A DNA stretch of 64,000 nucleotides, taken from assembly GCA_028687035.1 (NCBI GenBank), contig JAQUAX010000001.1, forward strand, positions 248,001-312,000. The letters run 5' to 3'. The stretch comes from Dechloromonas sp. (lineage in GTDB: Bacteria; Pseudomonadota; Gammaproteobacteria; Burkholderiales; Rhodocyclaceae). A model generated the notes under the pieces. It did no database searches. It saw only the letters and a program-made list of their open reading frames with translations, and was not told the origin of the DNA. Both the position numbers and the translations under genes were made by a program. The stretch's first letter is position 1. Each line of letters begins with the position of its first letter. Shown piece after piece: positions 10,832 to 19,372 of this stretch.

Positions 10832-12439
10832 ATGGCACGTGGGGGTGGTTTTAATGCTTTTTTGCGTGCGGCGGCCCGGGCATCTGCGGCTGCTCAGAGA
10901 GAGCATAACCGGGCGATTCGTGCTCAAGCTACCGCTGTACGTCAGCTAGAGCGACAGGAGCGAATGGCGAGAGTTCAGCAAGCCCGTGAGCAACGCGAAT
11001 TCGAGAAGGCAGCCAAGCAGCAGTATTTGGAAGACCGTATTGCTGAAACCGACGACCTAAACGCTGAACTCAGCGAACGCCTCGAGATTTTTCGAGGAAT
11101 TTTGGCGCACACGCTTGCCGTCGATGACCGCATTAGCTTCGACGAGCTCCGGCATATGGAGCCACTTGAACCCTTCATCCCCCCATCGCGTCTGGCGCCG
11201 GGTACCCCGCCAGTACAGACCGAGATTTCTCCACCAACTGGGCTTCGCAAGTTCCTGCCAGGCGCCAAATCGAAGTTCGAGCAGGCGGTCATGCGTGCGC
11301 AAGAGGCACACGAGAAAGATCTAAAGCTTTTTGCCCAACAGGAGTCCGAGAAGCGGGCCGAGTTCGCCAAACTCAAGAGGGAATACGACGAACGGAAAGC
11401 TAAATACGAAGCGGAGTTTGTCCGCAAGCGAGCAGAGGTCGACGAGTTTGAGGCGGCATACCGTAACAAGCAGCCTGATGCCATTGTTGCGTACAACGAA
11501 ATGGTTTTGACGCGTTCGGAGTACCCAGATGAGGGTTTCCCTCAGCGTTTCAGGATTGCTTACAACCCAGATTCTGCAGAACTCGTGATCGAGTACGAGC
11601 TGCCAGAGATTGGTGTCGTACCCACTGAATCGGAGTTCCGCTATGTGAAGTCGAAGGATGCCATCGAGTCGAAGGCACGTAAGTCCACCGAAATAAGGCA
11701 GATTTACCAAGGTCTCGTCGCATCCATCGCGCTTCGAACAATTCACGAAGTTACCGAGGCAGACCAAGCAGAATGTGTCGACGTCGTGACCTTTACAGGC
11801 ATCGTTGATACGGTCGATCCGGCAAATGGACAAGAGATTCGCGTTCCATTGGTATCCGTCCGTGCAATCAAGTCCGACTTTAGTCAGATCCGTCTGGACA
11901 GGGTCGACATGGCCGTGTGTCTCAAAAATCTCGGTGCGCAGGTTTCGGCTCGTCCAGAAGAATTACAGGCCATCAAACCGATCGTCGAGTTTGACATGGT
12001 GGATAAGCGCTTTGTGGAACAGGGTGATGCGTTGGCGGGGCTTGAGTCTCGTCCAAATCTGTTGGACCTCTCGCCCACCGAATTTGAGGTTCTTGTCGCC
12101 AACTTGTTTGGCAAGATGGGCCTTGATACAAAACTCACACGTGCATCAAGAGACGGGGGCGTTGACGCGATCGCATTCGATACTCGTCCCGTCTTGGGCG
12201 GAAAGGTGGTTATCCAGGCAAAACGTTACCGTGATACCGTGGGTGTCAGTGCGGTGAGAGACCTATACGGCACTATGATCAACGAAGGGGCCAACAAGGG
12301 AATCCTTGTAAGCACGAGTGGTTACGGGGCCGACGCGTATAACTTCACAAAGGACAAACCCATCGAACTTATCGATGGAGGCGGGCTACTGTACTTGCTC
12401 CGCGAGCACGCCAATGTCCAAGCGCGGATCGCCCTCTAG
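10832..12439 (+). CDS. Mrr-type restriction endonuclease with long coiled-coil N-terminus
   Basis: This is a 535-aa protein. Residues ~1-85 and ~155-225 are highly charged helices rich in Arg/Glu/Ala, likely coiled coil. The C-terminal ~115 residues form a restriction-endonuclease-like (Mrr_cat) domain: LSPTEFEVLVANLFGKMG, then RDGGVDAIAFD with the catalytic Asp, VVIQAKRY with the QxK motif, and GILVSTSGYGADA. Such enzymes cleave modified or foreign DNA. The ATG at 10832 follows GGGAGGAAACG; a longer start at 10766 lacks a site. G+C is visibly lower than neighbouring genes and codon use is less biased, which indicates horizontal acquisition. No methylase is adjacent, consistent with a modification-dependent (type IV-like) enzyme. 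The target is unknown. Confidence 0.8.
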   Translation: MARGGGFNAFLRAAARASAAAQREHNRAIRAQATAVRQLERQERMARVQQAREQREFEKAAKQQYLEDRIAETDDLNAELSERLEIFRGILAHTLAVDDRISFDELRHMEPLEPFIPPSRLAPGTPPVQTEISPPTGLRKFLPGAKSKFEQAVMRAQEAHEKDLKLFAQQESEKRAEFAKLKREYDERKAKYEAEFVRKRAEVDEFEAAYRNKQPDAIVAYNEMVLTRSEYPDEGFPQRFRIAYNPDSAELVIEYELPEIGVVPTESEFRYVKSKDAIESKARKSTEIRQIYQGLVASIALRTIHEVTEADQAECVDVVTFTGIVDTVDPANGQEIRVPLVSVRAIKSDFSQIRLDRVDMAVCLKNLGAQVSARPEELQAIKPIVEFDMVDKRFVEQGDALAGLESRPNLLDLSPTEFEVLVANLFGKMGLDTKLTRASRDGGVDAIAFDTRPVLGGKVVIQAKRYRDTVGVSAVRDLYGTMINEGANKGILVSTSGYGADAYNFTKDKPIELIDGGGLLYLLREHANVQARIAL

Positions 12440-12698
12440 GGTTACCGCAAAGGCCTGATCCCGGAGGTTTGTGTTTCAATAGTCTGATCCTGAAGAAGTC
12501 TAGGCGGATTGCCTTACCTTTGACTTCGGCTGAGGTAGCAGATTGCGGCCCGACTCCGACTGATGTGGCAACGGCCGTTTTGGCCGATGAGGTGACTACC
12601 ATTCTGGCGCGGATTTTTCACTAATTGCTTCAACCTAAAGGGTCGGTCGCCGGAAAATCCGGCTTGCCCGCGGTCAACGTTTCGACAATACTGGAAAC

Positions 12699-13067
12699 AT
12701 GGATATGTTGAACGCCGCCGAACGCTTCGCCGCCCTGGGTCACGAGTCCCGGCTGGACATCTTCCGCCTGCTGGTCGAGGCCGGGCCGGACGGAATTCAT
12801 GCCGGTGCGATCGGCGAGCGCTTGGCGTTGCCGGCTGCAACCCTGTCCTTCCACCTGGCTCATCTGGTTCGGGTCGGACTGATCCGGGGCCGGCGGGACG
12901 GGCGCTTCATTCGCTACTCGGCGGATTTCGACGGCATCGACGACCTGATCGCCTTCCTGACCCGCAATTGCTGCGCCGGGGCGGTCTGCCTGCCGCAAAC
13001 CGCGGCTTGCGACACGGTCGCCAAGCGGCGCGCCGCGCTCGGAACGGCGCAGGGAGACTCCGAATGA
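12699..13067 (+). CDS. arsR: ArsR-family metalloregulator
   Basis: This 122-aa winged-helix repressor belongs to the ArsR/SmtB family. It starts with RFAALGHESRLDIFRLLVEAG and has the recognition helix region LPAATLSFHLAHLVRVGLI with a following wing (GRRDGRFIRYS). The C-terminal tail holds cysteines in TRNCCAGAVC and TAAC that could form a soft-metal or arsenite site, as in ArsR proteins with a C-terminal sensor. It is followed by a permease and a thioredoxin-like gene, the usual order of an arsenical or metal-efflux cassette. It is expected to bind its own promoter; no operator is obvious. The inducer (As, Cu or Zn) is uncertain. Confidence 0.85.
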   Translation: MDMLNAAERFAALGHESRLDIFRLLVEAGPDGIHAGAIGERLALPAATLSFHLAHLVRVGLIRGRRDGRFIRYSADFDGIDDLIAFLTRNCCAGAVCLPQTAACDTVAKRRAALGTAQGDSE

Positions 13068-13104
13068 GGCGGTTCCGGAGGCTGGGAAAAACGGGAGATT
13101 TGTC

Positions 13105-14541
13105 ATGGACTTGATCATCGCGGCGGTGCAGGGCGGCCTCGCCAGCCTGGCTTCCTATCTCGCGGCCCATGTACTGCTGTGCCTGGTGCCGGCCTTTTTC
13201 GTCGCCGGAGCGCTGTCGGCGCTGCTGCCGCAGGAATCGATCACCCGTTTCCTCGGGCCGCAGGCGCCGAAATGGGTGTCCTATCCGGCCGCGGCCGGGG
13301 CCGGCAGTCTGCTCGCCGTGTGTTCCTGCACCGTGCAGCCGCTGTTCGCCGGTATCTACCGCAAGGGGGCAGGGCTGGGGCCGGCGATCACTTTCCTGTT
13401 CTTCGCGCCGGCCGCCAACATCCTGGCGCTGTCCTACACCGGCGTCGCGCTCGGGGCCGATTTCGCCGTGGCCCGCATCGTGCTGGCCCTGTCCTTCGGT
13501 ATCGGGATCGGCCTGATCATGGGCGTGATCTTCCACCGGGACGATGCCGGGCGCCCGGATTCGCCGCTTCCGGCGGGCGGCGACGGCCGGGTGCCGGCGC
13601 GGACCTGGCTGTTCCTTGCGACGCTGGTCGCGCTGCTGATCGCCGGGACGCTGAAGGTCGATCCCTTGCGGGTGCCGCTGTTCGGGATCGAGCTGTCCGC
13701 GCCGTGGGCGGCGGCCGTCGAATCGACGCTGGCGCGCTGGGTGCCGGTCGATGCGGCGACCGGGGCCGAGGGGCTGAGCCTGCACGGCCTGTTGCTGATC
13801 GGCCTGCTGGTGGCGATCGGCGCGACGGCCTGTCGCGGGCTGGGCAAGGTCGATGAGGGCTACAACCGCCTGAGTTTCGCCACGCTCGCGCTGACCGCGC
13901 TGACGCTGGTCGTCGCCGCGCTCGGCGTCGAGGTCGTCGACGGCGGGCTGAAGGTCGTCGCGACCGGGCGCAGCCTGGCCGTGGCGCTGCTGTGCGGCCT
14001 GCTGTGGCCGCTGGCCCGGCGTTTCGAGTCGTGGGACATGCAGCAGTGGCTGTGGGAAACCTGGCGCTTCGTCCGCCAGATCTTTCCGCTGCTGGTGGTC
14101 GGCGTGTTCGCGGTCGGCGTCATCCGGATCTTCATCGAGCCGGCCTGGATCCAGGCCGTGGCCGGCAGCAACACGCTGCTCGCCAATCTGGCCGGCGTCG
14201 CCTTCGGCGTCTTCATGTATTTCCCGACACTGGTCGAAGTGCCGATCGCCAGGATGTTCCTGTCGCTGGGCATGCACCCGGGGCCGCTGATCGCCTACCT
14301 GATGGCCGATCCGGAACTGTCGCTGCAGAGCATCCTGATCACGTCGGCGATCATCGGCAAGCTGAAGGCCTGGACCTATGTCGGTCTCGTCGCCCTGGCC
14401 TCGACGCTGGCCGGCCTGGCCTACGGCGCGTGGATCGACGGCATGTCGCCGTGGGGGCTGCTTGCCGCGCTCGGGGTGTTCATCGCGACGCTGGTGGTGG
14501 TGCTCGGCTGGCTGGGACGGCGCCAGCCCGTGACGCTTTAA
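13105..14541 (+). CDS. Permease of the ArsP / DUF318 family
   Basis: This 478-aa integral membrane protein has two blocks of hydrophobic helices (residues ~1-145 and ~165-478) joined by a short hydrophilic loop. The conserved family motif CSCTVQPLFAGIYRKG lies near residue 75, and FLFFAPAANILAL follows; the matching second half includes YFPTLVEVPIARMFLSLG. ArsP-type permeases export trivalent organoarsenicals and relatives of this group move Cu or Zn. A GGGAG site precedes the ATG. It lies between arsR and a CXXC thioredoxin-like gene, all on the plus strand, so it is the transporter of that cassette. The substrate cannot be fixed from sequence. Confidence 0.85.
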   Translation: MDLIIAAVQGGLASLASYLAAHVLLCLVPAFFVAGALSALLPQESITRFLGPQAPKWVSYPAAAGAGSLLAVCSCTVQPLFAGIYRKGAGLGPAITFLFFAPAANILALSYTGVALGADFAVARIVLALSFGIGIGLIMGVIFHRDDAGRPDSPLPAGGDGRVPARTWLFLATLVALLIAGTLKVDPLRVPLFGIELSAPWAAAVESTLARWVPVDAATGAEGLSLHGLLLIGLLVAIGATACRGLGKVDEGYNRLSFATLALTALTLVVAALGVEVVDGGLKVVATGRSLAVALLCGLLWPLARRFESWDMQQWLWETWRFVRQIFPLLVVGVFAVGVIRIFIEPAWIQAVAGSNTLLANLAGVAFGVFMYFPTLVEVPIARMFLSLGMHPGPLIAYLMADPELSLQSILITSAIIGKLKAWTYVGLVALASTLAGLAYGAWIDGMSPWGLLAALGVFIATLVVVLGWLGRRQPVTL

Positions 14542-14556
14542 GCGAAGGAGAAAATC

Positions 14557-14790
14557 ATGCTGATCAAGATCCTCGGCAGCGGTTGTGCGAAGTGCAACCG
14601 GCTGGAACAGCTGACCCGCGAGGTCGTCGCCGAACTGGGTGTCGCCGCAGAATTCGAACATGTCAGGGCGATGGATGACATCATGGCCTATCCGGTCATG
14701 ACGACGCCCGCGCTGGTCATCGACGAGCAGGTCCGCTGCTCGGGGCGTATTCCCAGCCGGGAGGAAATCGCCGCCTGGCTGCGCGCCTGA
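14557..14790 (+). CDS. Small thioredoxin-like redox-active disulfide protein
   Basis: This is a 77-aa protein of the thioredoxin_3 / redox-active disulfide type. After the first strand (LIKILGSG) comes the active motif CAKC, followed by a helix (NRLEQLTREVVAELG) and the cis-proline loop VMTTPALVIDEQV, ending in SREEIAAWL. A strong AAGGAG precedes the ATG, 15 bases after the permease stop. Proteins like this accompany ArsP-like permeases and probably reduce or hand over the substrate or keep the permease cysteines reduced (inference). Confidence 0.88.
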   Translation: MLIKILGSGCAKCNRLEQLTREVVAELGVAAEFEHVRAMDDIMAYPVMTTPALVIDEQVRCSGRIPSREEIAAWLRA

Positions 14791-14826
14791 GCGGGGTGAC
14801 CGCGTCTTGTTCCGATGACAAATTGA

Positions 14827-14855
14827 TTGACATCGGAATGCCGCCTGCTTAGCCT
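14827..14855 (+). promoter_or_regulatory. Possible sigma-70 promoter of the protease operon
   Basis: TTGACA, a 17-base spacer and TAGCCT. The -35 is perfect and the -10 weak. It is the only plausible promoter before the gene at 14943 and lies just upstream of an inverted repeat that could be an operator. Confidence 0.4.
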
Positions 14856-14857
14856 TG

Positions 14858-14885
14858 TTGACACAATTTTGCATTGTTGTGTCAA
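14858..14885. repeat. Inverted repeat TTGACACAA / TTGTGTCAA
   Basis: Two perfect 9-base arms (14858-14866 and 14877-14885) with a 10-base AT-rich loop, about 58 bases before the protease start and directly after the putative -10. It could be an operator for an unknown regulator; it has no T-run, so it is not a typical terminator. Confidence 0.6.
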
Positions 14886-14942
14886 GCAGGGTCGGTCGGC
14901 GTTCCCCGGGTACGCGTCCGGCATCTTCCCGAAGGGGCTGGC

Positions 14943-17003
14943 ATGCGGCATCGCGATTCGCAGACGGTATGGGTCAATGGCAACGCGGTCGAACTCGTCG
15001 AGGGCGAGCGCCATGCCGGCCTGACACCCAGAATTCTGCTCCGCCTGGCCGGCCCGGTCCGCCCGGAATGGCGGACCGCATTGCGCGGCGCCGGGCTGCG
15101 TCCGCGCTTCTGGTGTCCGCCCGACGGCTTGTGCGCCGACGCGCCGGCCGCGATCCGACGCGATCCTGACCGCCTGTTCGCGCTGGATTTTGTTCGCGCT
15201 TCTTGTGACTATGAAGAATCATTATGTCTTCGCTCCGCCTCGGTTGCGCTGCCGGGGGCGGCGCCGACCGACGACCTGATCGACGTCGTCTGCTTCGACC
15301 GCAACGCCATGCAACGCGTCGCGGCGGCGCTGAAATCGCTCGGGGCCGTCGCTGAACCGGCCGGCAGTTGCAAGCTGCGCCTGCGCTGGAGCGGGCCGCT
15401 TGCGGCCTTGCGCGATCTTCCCGGCGTCAAGCTGGTCGCCCCGGTGCGCCTGCCGACGCTGCTGTCGGCCGCGGAAGTCTGGGTGGCGGTCGGGATGCCT
15501 GAGCTGGCCGGCCTGGACGGTGCCGGCGAAGTCGTCGCGATCAGCGATACCGGGCTGGACAGCGGGGATGCGGGCAAGGACATGCATCCGGATTTCGCCG
15601 GGCGCATCCGGGCGCTGATTTCCCTGCCGATGGATCCCGCGTGGGCGAGTTTCGCGACGGCGCGCGACGACGATGCGGCCGACCGCGCCAGCGGCCACGG
15701 CACGCACGTCGCCGGGCTCGCCGCCGGTTCCGGCGCCGCAAGTCGCGGCCTGCACCGGGGGCTGGCGCCGGCCAGCGAAGTCGTCTTCCTGGCCATCGAA
15801 CGCCAAGTCGAGATCGACCCGGCGGCCGGCAGCCGGCTGAGTTCCGGCTACTACCTCGCCGGCCGGCCGGCCGACCTGCGCGACCTCTACCGGATGGCGG
15901 CGGCGCACGGCGCCAGGCTGCACAACGTCAGCTGGGGCGACGCGACGCGCGGTGCCTACACTGACGACTGCTACGAAACCGACCTTTTCCTGCGCGAGGA
16001 CCCGGCGGCGGTCGTCGTCTGCGCGGCCGGCAATGACGGGACCGACCGCGACGGCAACCGGCGGATCGACGGCGGTTCGCTGTACGCCCCGGCCTGCGCG
16101 AAGAACACGGTCGCCGTCGGCGCGCTCGAGGGGCCGCTGGCCGGGCGCGGCAGCCGCGCCACCTGGGGCGACCTCGATCCCGAGCGCCTGCGCTGGCCGG
16201 CGAGCGCGGACCGCAAGGACCCGGTGTCCGGCGAAGCGGACCGGATCGCCCCCTTCAGTTCCTGCGGGCCGACCGTCGACGGCCGCCTGAAGCCCGATTT
16301 GTGCGCGCCGGGCACCAACCTGGTCGCTGCCCGGTCGCGGGCGACGGGCTACCGCGGCTGGGGGCTGGCCGATCCGCTGCCTTTCTACATGTACGACGGC
16401 GGCACCTCGATGGCGGCGCCGCTGGTCACCGGCGCGCTGGCGCTGATCCGCCAGGCCTGGCGCCGGCATGCCCGGCGTACGCCGTCCGGCGCCGCGCTGA
16501 AGGCGCTGCTGCTGCTCGCCGCGTTGCCGGTGCGCGGCCGGGCCGGTGGTGCAGCGACGGCCGCCGAGTCCGGTTTCGGCCGCCTCGACGTGGCCGGCGC
16601 GCTGCCGCCGGCGCTGGCGGCCCGGCCCGGCTGGCGCGTCAGCCTGCGCGATTCGGCGGCCCAACGCGTCGATACCGGCGGGCAGCGCGACGCCGTCGTC
16701 CGCCTGAGCGGCCCGGCCCGGCTGCGCGCCGTGCTGTGCTGGTACGACCCGCCCGGCGAACGCCTGATCAACGATATCGACCTCAGCCTGCTCGGCCCGG
16801 ACGGCGCCGTGCTGGCCCGCGGCGGCGTGCCCGGGGCGGCCGCTGGCGCGGTCGACCGCTGCAATCCGGTCGAATCCATCGATCTTTCCGATCTGCCGAA
16901 GGGGCGCTACCTGCTGCGCGTCTCGGGCTTCAACGTGATGGACGGGCCGCAGCGCTTCGCGCTGGCCTGGGCCGTCGACGCGACGGCGGGCCCGCAGCCC
17001 TGA
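14943..17003 (+). CDS. Subtilisin-like (S8) serine protease
   Basis: This is a 686-aa protein with the complete S8 triad: Asp in VVAISDTGLDSG (~200), His in ASGHGTHVAGLAAG (~255) and Ser in GGTSMAAPLVTGAL (~490). The oxyanion Asn is in CAAGNDGTD. A ~150-residue N-terminal region may be a propeptide or adaptor. The C-terminal ~130 residues (VRLSGPARLRAVLCWYDPP, then NDIDLSLLGPDG) form a P-domain/PPC-like beta sandwich. No signal peptide is visible at ATG 14943, which follows GAAGGGG; thus it may act in the cytoplasm or leave by another route. It leads a five-gene operon of otherwise unassigned proteins and may process or be controlled by them. Confidence 0.88.
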   Translation: MRHRDSQTVWVNGNAVELVEGERHAGLTPRILLRLAGPVRPEWRTALRGAGLRPRFWCPPDGLCADAPAAIRRDPDRLFALDFVRASCDYEESLCLRSASVALPGAAPTDDLIDVVCFDRNAMQRVAAALKSLGAVAEPAGSCKLRLRWSGPLAALRDLPGVKLVAPVRLPTLLSAAEVWVAVGMPELAGLDGAGEVVAISDTGLDSGDAGKDMHPDFAGRIRALISLPMDPAWASFATARDDDAADRASGHGTHVAGLAAGSGAASRGLHRGLAPASEVVFLAIERQVEIDPAAGSRLSSGYYLAGRPADLRDLYRMAAAHGARLHNVSWGDATRGAYTDDCYETDLFLREDPAAVVVCAAGNDGTDRDGNRRIDGGSLYAPACAKNTVAVGALEGPLAGRGSRATWGDLDPERLRWPASADRKDPVSGEADRIAPFSSCGPTVDGRLKPDLCAPGTNLVAARSRATGYRGWGLADPLPFYMYDGGTSMAAPLVTGALALIRQAWRRHARRTPSGAALKALLLLAALPVRGRAGGAATAAESGFGRLDVAGALPPALAARPGWRVSLRDSAAQRVDTGGQRDAVVRLSGPARLRAVLCWYDPPGERLINDIDLSLLGPDGAVLARGGVPGAAAGAVDRCNPVESIDLSDLPKGRYLLRVSGFNVMDGPQRFALAWAVDATAGPQP

Positions 17004-17048
17004 GCCAGCCGCCTTTTTCCAGCCAACGCGATATCCGAGGAGATCATC

Positions 17049-18047
17049 ATGGCAAACGAAAGCAAGACCAGAACCCGCAACGCGGCGGGCACCGGCCCGG
17101 CCCGCGCCGGCGGCATCGTGCCCCGTGCCGGCAGCACGCTGGCCGCGGGCGGTGGCGGCGGCAGCCTGCTCGGCCTGGCGGCCGATGCGTCCGGCCAGCT
17201 CGAAAGCGTCGCGCCGACCTTCGGCAACGTGCTCGCCTCGGTCGGCCTCGGCGTCGCCAATTCGCAGGCGGCGCTCGACCGCGGCGTCATCGATACCGTA
17301 CGCCAGTTGTCGGATACCAAGATCACCGTGGTCACCGAAGTCGTCGAGCAGCTCGACGACGACGGCCTGCCCGATGCCGATGCGACGCAGCTGGTCACCA
17401 AGGAACTGTCGGTGCTGAATTTCGTGACGCCGACCGTCCATGAATGGAAGCATGTCGCGCTGTCGATGGACCTGTCGGTCGGCGCGATGGACGACGAGAC
17501 CGGGGTCAGCTATCAGGTCAAGCAGAAGAGCACCAGCATGGGATCGGTCGGCCTGTTCTTCGGCTTCGTCGGCGTCGGCTACATGACGACCAGTGAAACC
17601 TACCGCTCGATGATGTCCAACAGCCATCGCGAAGCCCAATGGTCGAGCGGCGTCATCCAGCTCGACGCGACGATGGGACCGCGGCGGACCGGCAAGTTCC
17701 CGGTGCCGGCCAGCGTGTCGATCGGGCCGCAGATTTTCGTCAGCCAGGGCAGTGTCGTCGAAACCAAGGTCGGCGGCGTCGTCACCGAACGGGCGATCGA
17801 CGTGCTGATCAACGTCCGCAAGGCGAGCGGCGCGGCCAATCCCAGCAAGGTCATCGAGCTCGATGCCGGCGGATTGCTGCCTTCGTTCTCGTCCACCGCG
17901 CCCTTCACCGGATCGACGACCAATTCCGACGGGCAGTGCAAGGTCACGCTGAAGCGCAAGATCGTCTTCGGCTTCGGGCAGGCCGTGAAGCGCCGGATCA
18001 CCGTGCGCCTGGGCCAGATCGCCCGCCAGTTCGACCTCGTCATCTGA
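17049..18047 (+). CDS. Unknown protein A of the protease operon, DUF2589-like
   Basis: This 332-aa protein has no signal peptide. A Gly/Ala-rich N-terminus is followed by a helix (NSQAALDRGVIDTVRQLSD), an acidic linker (EQLDDDGLPDADATQ), and a strand pattern LSVLNFVTPTVHEWKHVALS. The C-terminal ~90 residues look like an Ig-type beta domain (VLINVRKASGAANPSKVIEL, TNSDGQCKVTLKRKIVFGFG). The helix-then-'(L/F)xxxxPxxxEW' layout resembles the poorly known DUF2589 family, but I cannot confirm membership. It is clearly a paralogue of the next gene. GAGGAG precedes the ATG, 45 bases after the protease stop. Function is unknown; a self-assembling or scaffold protein cleaved by the protease is one idea. 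Confidence 0.8.
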   Translation: MANESKTRTRNAAGTGPARAGGIVPRAGSTLAAGGGGGSLLGLAADASGQLESVAPTFGNVLASVGLGVANSQAALDRGVIDTVRQLSDTKITVVTEVVEQLDDDGLPDADATQLVTKELSVLNFVTPTVHEWKHVALSMDLSVGAMDDETGVSYQVKQKSTSMGSVGLFFGFVGVGYMTTSETYRSMMSNSHREAQWSSGVIQLDATMGPRRTGKFPVPASVSIGPQIFVSQGSVVETKVGGVVTERAIDVLINVRKASGAANPSKVIELDAGGLLPSFSSTAPFTGSTTNSDGQCKVTLKRKIVFGFGQAVKRRITVRLGQIARQFDLVI

Positions 18048-18068
18048 CCGTTCTCCAGGAGAGACATC

Positions 18069-18974
18069 ATGGCAAACAGCATCCTTTCCGCCGGCTCCAC
18101 CCTCGCTCTGCCCGGCACCGCCGACGTCACCGACGAGATCGGCCGCGCCGGCATGAGTTTCGGCAAGCTGGTCGAAACCACCGGCAAGGCGATCGCCGAC
18201 ACGCAGCTCAAGCTGAACCAGACCGGCGCCGCGATGGCGTCCGTGCTGGCGACCACCCAGGTCGACGTGATCGCCGTCCAGGAGAGCGTCTACGACGACG
18301 AGGGCAATCTCGACGAGTCGCGCACCTTCACCCGCAAGCTGCCGCTGATCAATTTCATCGATCCGGTGTTCTACGAATGGAGCGCCGTCCGGCTGCAGGG
18401 GCAGTTCTACGCCACCGAATTCGTCGCCAGCCAGGAAAATAGCAGTTCCAGCTTCGTCAGTTCGGAAGGCATGGGAAATGCCGGCCTGGGCATCATTTTC
18501 GGGGTCGGCGCGATGAGCGACAGCTGGTCGAGCACCAGTTCGAACAGCAACGTCGATACCAGCAGCGACCGCTCCTACGGTCACATCCGGGCCAGCGCGT
18601 TGCTGCAGCCCAAGCGCGACATCGGTGTGCCGGCGCCGCGCCAGGTCGTGCGCGGCCCGAGCCTGAGCGTCGTCGCCGGCGAGATCGCCGACGTCATGGA
18701 CGGCGGCAAGCTGGTCGCCCGGACGATGTCGGCGCTGATCGAACTGCGCAAGCAGGACGGCACGGCGATTGCCGACAAGAGCATCTCGATCGAGACCGAC
18801 GGCGCGCCGTGGACCTTCTCGACGCCGGGCGCCGAGAAGACCGATGCCGAAGGCCAGGTGGCGATCACGCTGCGGCGCGACTTCGTCGGCGCCGCGCCTG
18901 ACACCTCGCCGCAGGACGTCGTGCTGTCGGCCCGGCTCGGCCTGGTTTCCAACAGCACGACGCTGACCTTCTGA
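18069..18974 (+). CDS. Unknown protein B of the protease operon, paralogue of A
   Basis: This 301-aa protein shares layout and motifs with its neighbour: an N-terminal AGSTLA, a long helix (ADTQLKLNQTGAAMASVLAT), an acidic DDEGNLDES linker, and PLINFIDPVFYEWSAVRLQG. A low-complexity serine-rich stretch (SQENSSSSFVSSEG, DSWSSTSSNSN) comes next, and a C-terminal Ig/Big-like domain (ALIELRKQDGTAI, then TDAEGQVAITLRRDF). No signal peptide is present. AGGAG lies before the ATG, 21 bases after gene A. Two diverged copies in one operon suggest a hetero-oligomer. I do not recognise a named function. Confidence 0.8.
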   Translation: MANSILSAGSTLALPGTADVTDEIGRAGMSFGKLVETTGKAIADTQLKLNQTGAAMASVLATTQVDVIAVQESVYDDEGNLDESRTFTRKLPLINFIDPVFYEWSAVRLQGQFYATEFVASQENSSSSFVSSEGMGNAGLGIIFGVGAMSDSWSSTSSNSNVDTSSDRSYGHIRASALLQPKRDIGVPAPRQVVRGPSLSVVAGEIADVMDGGKLVARTMSALIELRKQDGTAIADKSISIETDGAPWTFSTPGAEKTDAEGQVAITLRRDFVGAAPDTSPQDVVLSARLGLVSNSTTLTF

Positions 18975-18976
18975 GC

Positions 18977-19363
18977 ATGGCCGACCTGCCGCTTCCTCCG
19001 CTGCCCGGCCGGCAGGCCGCCCTCGGCACGCTGCTGGCCGAGGTCGCCGACGGCCTGGTCGCGGCCCAGCGCCGGCTCGACGCCGACGCCGGAAGCCGGG
19101 TCGCCGGCTATTTCGAGACGCCGCAGGGCGAAGTGACGCTGCCGCCGCTGTGGTACACCTTCAACGAACTCAACGTGCAGTTCGAAATGGCCGCCCGGGT
19201 CAGCCGCGTCGCGGCCGGGGCGGGCGATTCCGGCGTCCGGCTCGAATGCCGGCTGCTCGATCCGGCCGCGGTCAGCCTGTTCGGCTACGCGGCAGCCAGC
19301 GGCTTCAAGGTGTCGCTGACCCTGGCGCCGCAGCCGGCGGCCGTTCCTGTCGAAGAAAGCTGA
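18977..19363 (+). CDS. Unknown small protein C of the protease operon
   Basis: This 128-aa protein starts two bases after the stop of gene B, so it is translationally linked. An N-terminal helix (LGTLLAEVADGLVAAQRRLD) is followed by VTLPPLWYTFNELNVQFEMA, which aligns in position and pattern with the PxxxEW segment of proteins A and B. It therefore looks like a minimal version of the same fold lacking the C-terminal Ig-like domain. The C-terminus (GFKVSLTLAPQPA) is a likely strand. No catalytic motif or signal peptide is seen. Confidence 0.75.
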   Translation: MADLPLPPLPGRQAALGTLLAEVADGLVAAQRRLDADAGSRVAGYFETPQGEVTLPPLWYTFNELNVQFEMAARVSRVAAGAGDSGVRLECRLLDPAAVSLFGYAAASGFKVSLTLAPQPAAVPVEES

Positions 19364-19372
19364 GTTTCCACC

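Noticed and set aside
10562-10927. 121-codon minus-strand frame upstream of the restriction gene
   Set aside because: Overlaps the start of the restriction gene, has no ribosome-binding site and no recognisable family; at most a decayed remnant.
12572-12586. CGGCC-GTTTT-GGCCG hairpin between the restriction gene and arsR
   Set aside because: Only 5-bp arms and no T-run; too weak to call a terminator.
12907-14874. 655-codon minus-strand frame opposite the permease
   Set aside because: Shadow frame; the plus strand encodes a clear membrane permease and a CXXC protein.
15222-18584. 1120-codon open frame on the minus strand
   Set aside because: Antisense to the protease and protein A/B genes, which have triad motifs and ribosome-binding sites. 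Long antisense frames are common in DNA this GC-rich, and its residues are low-complexity Arg/Gly/Ala/Asp.
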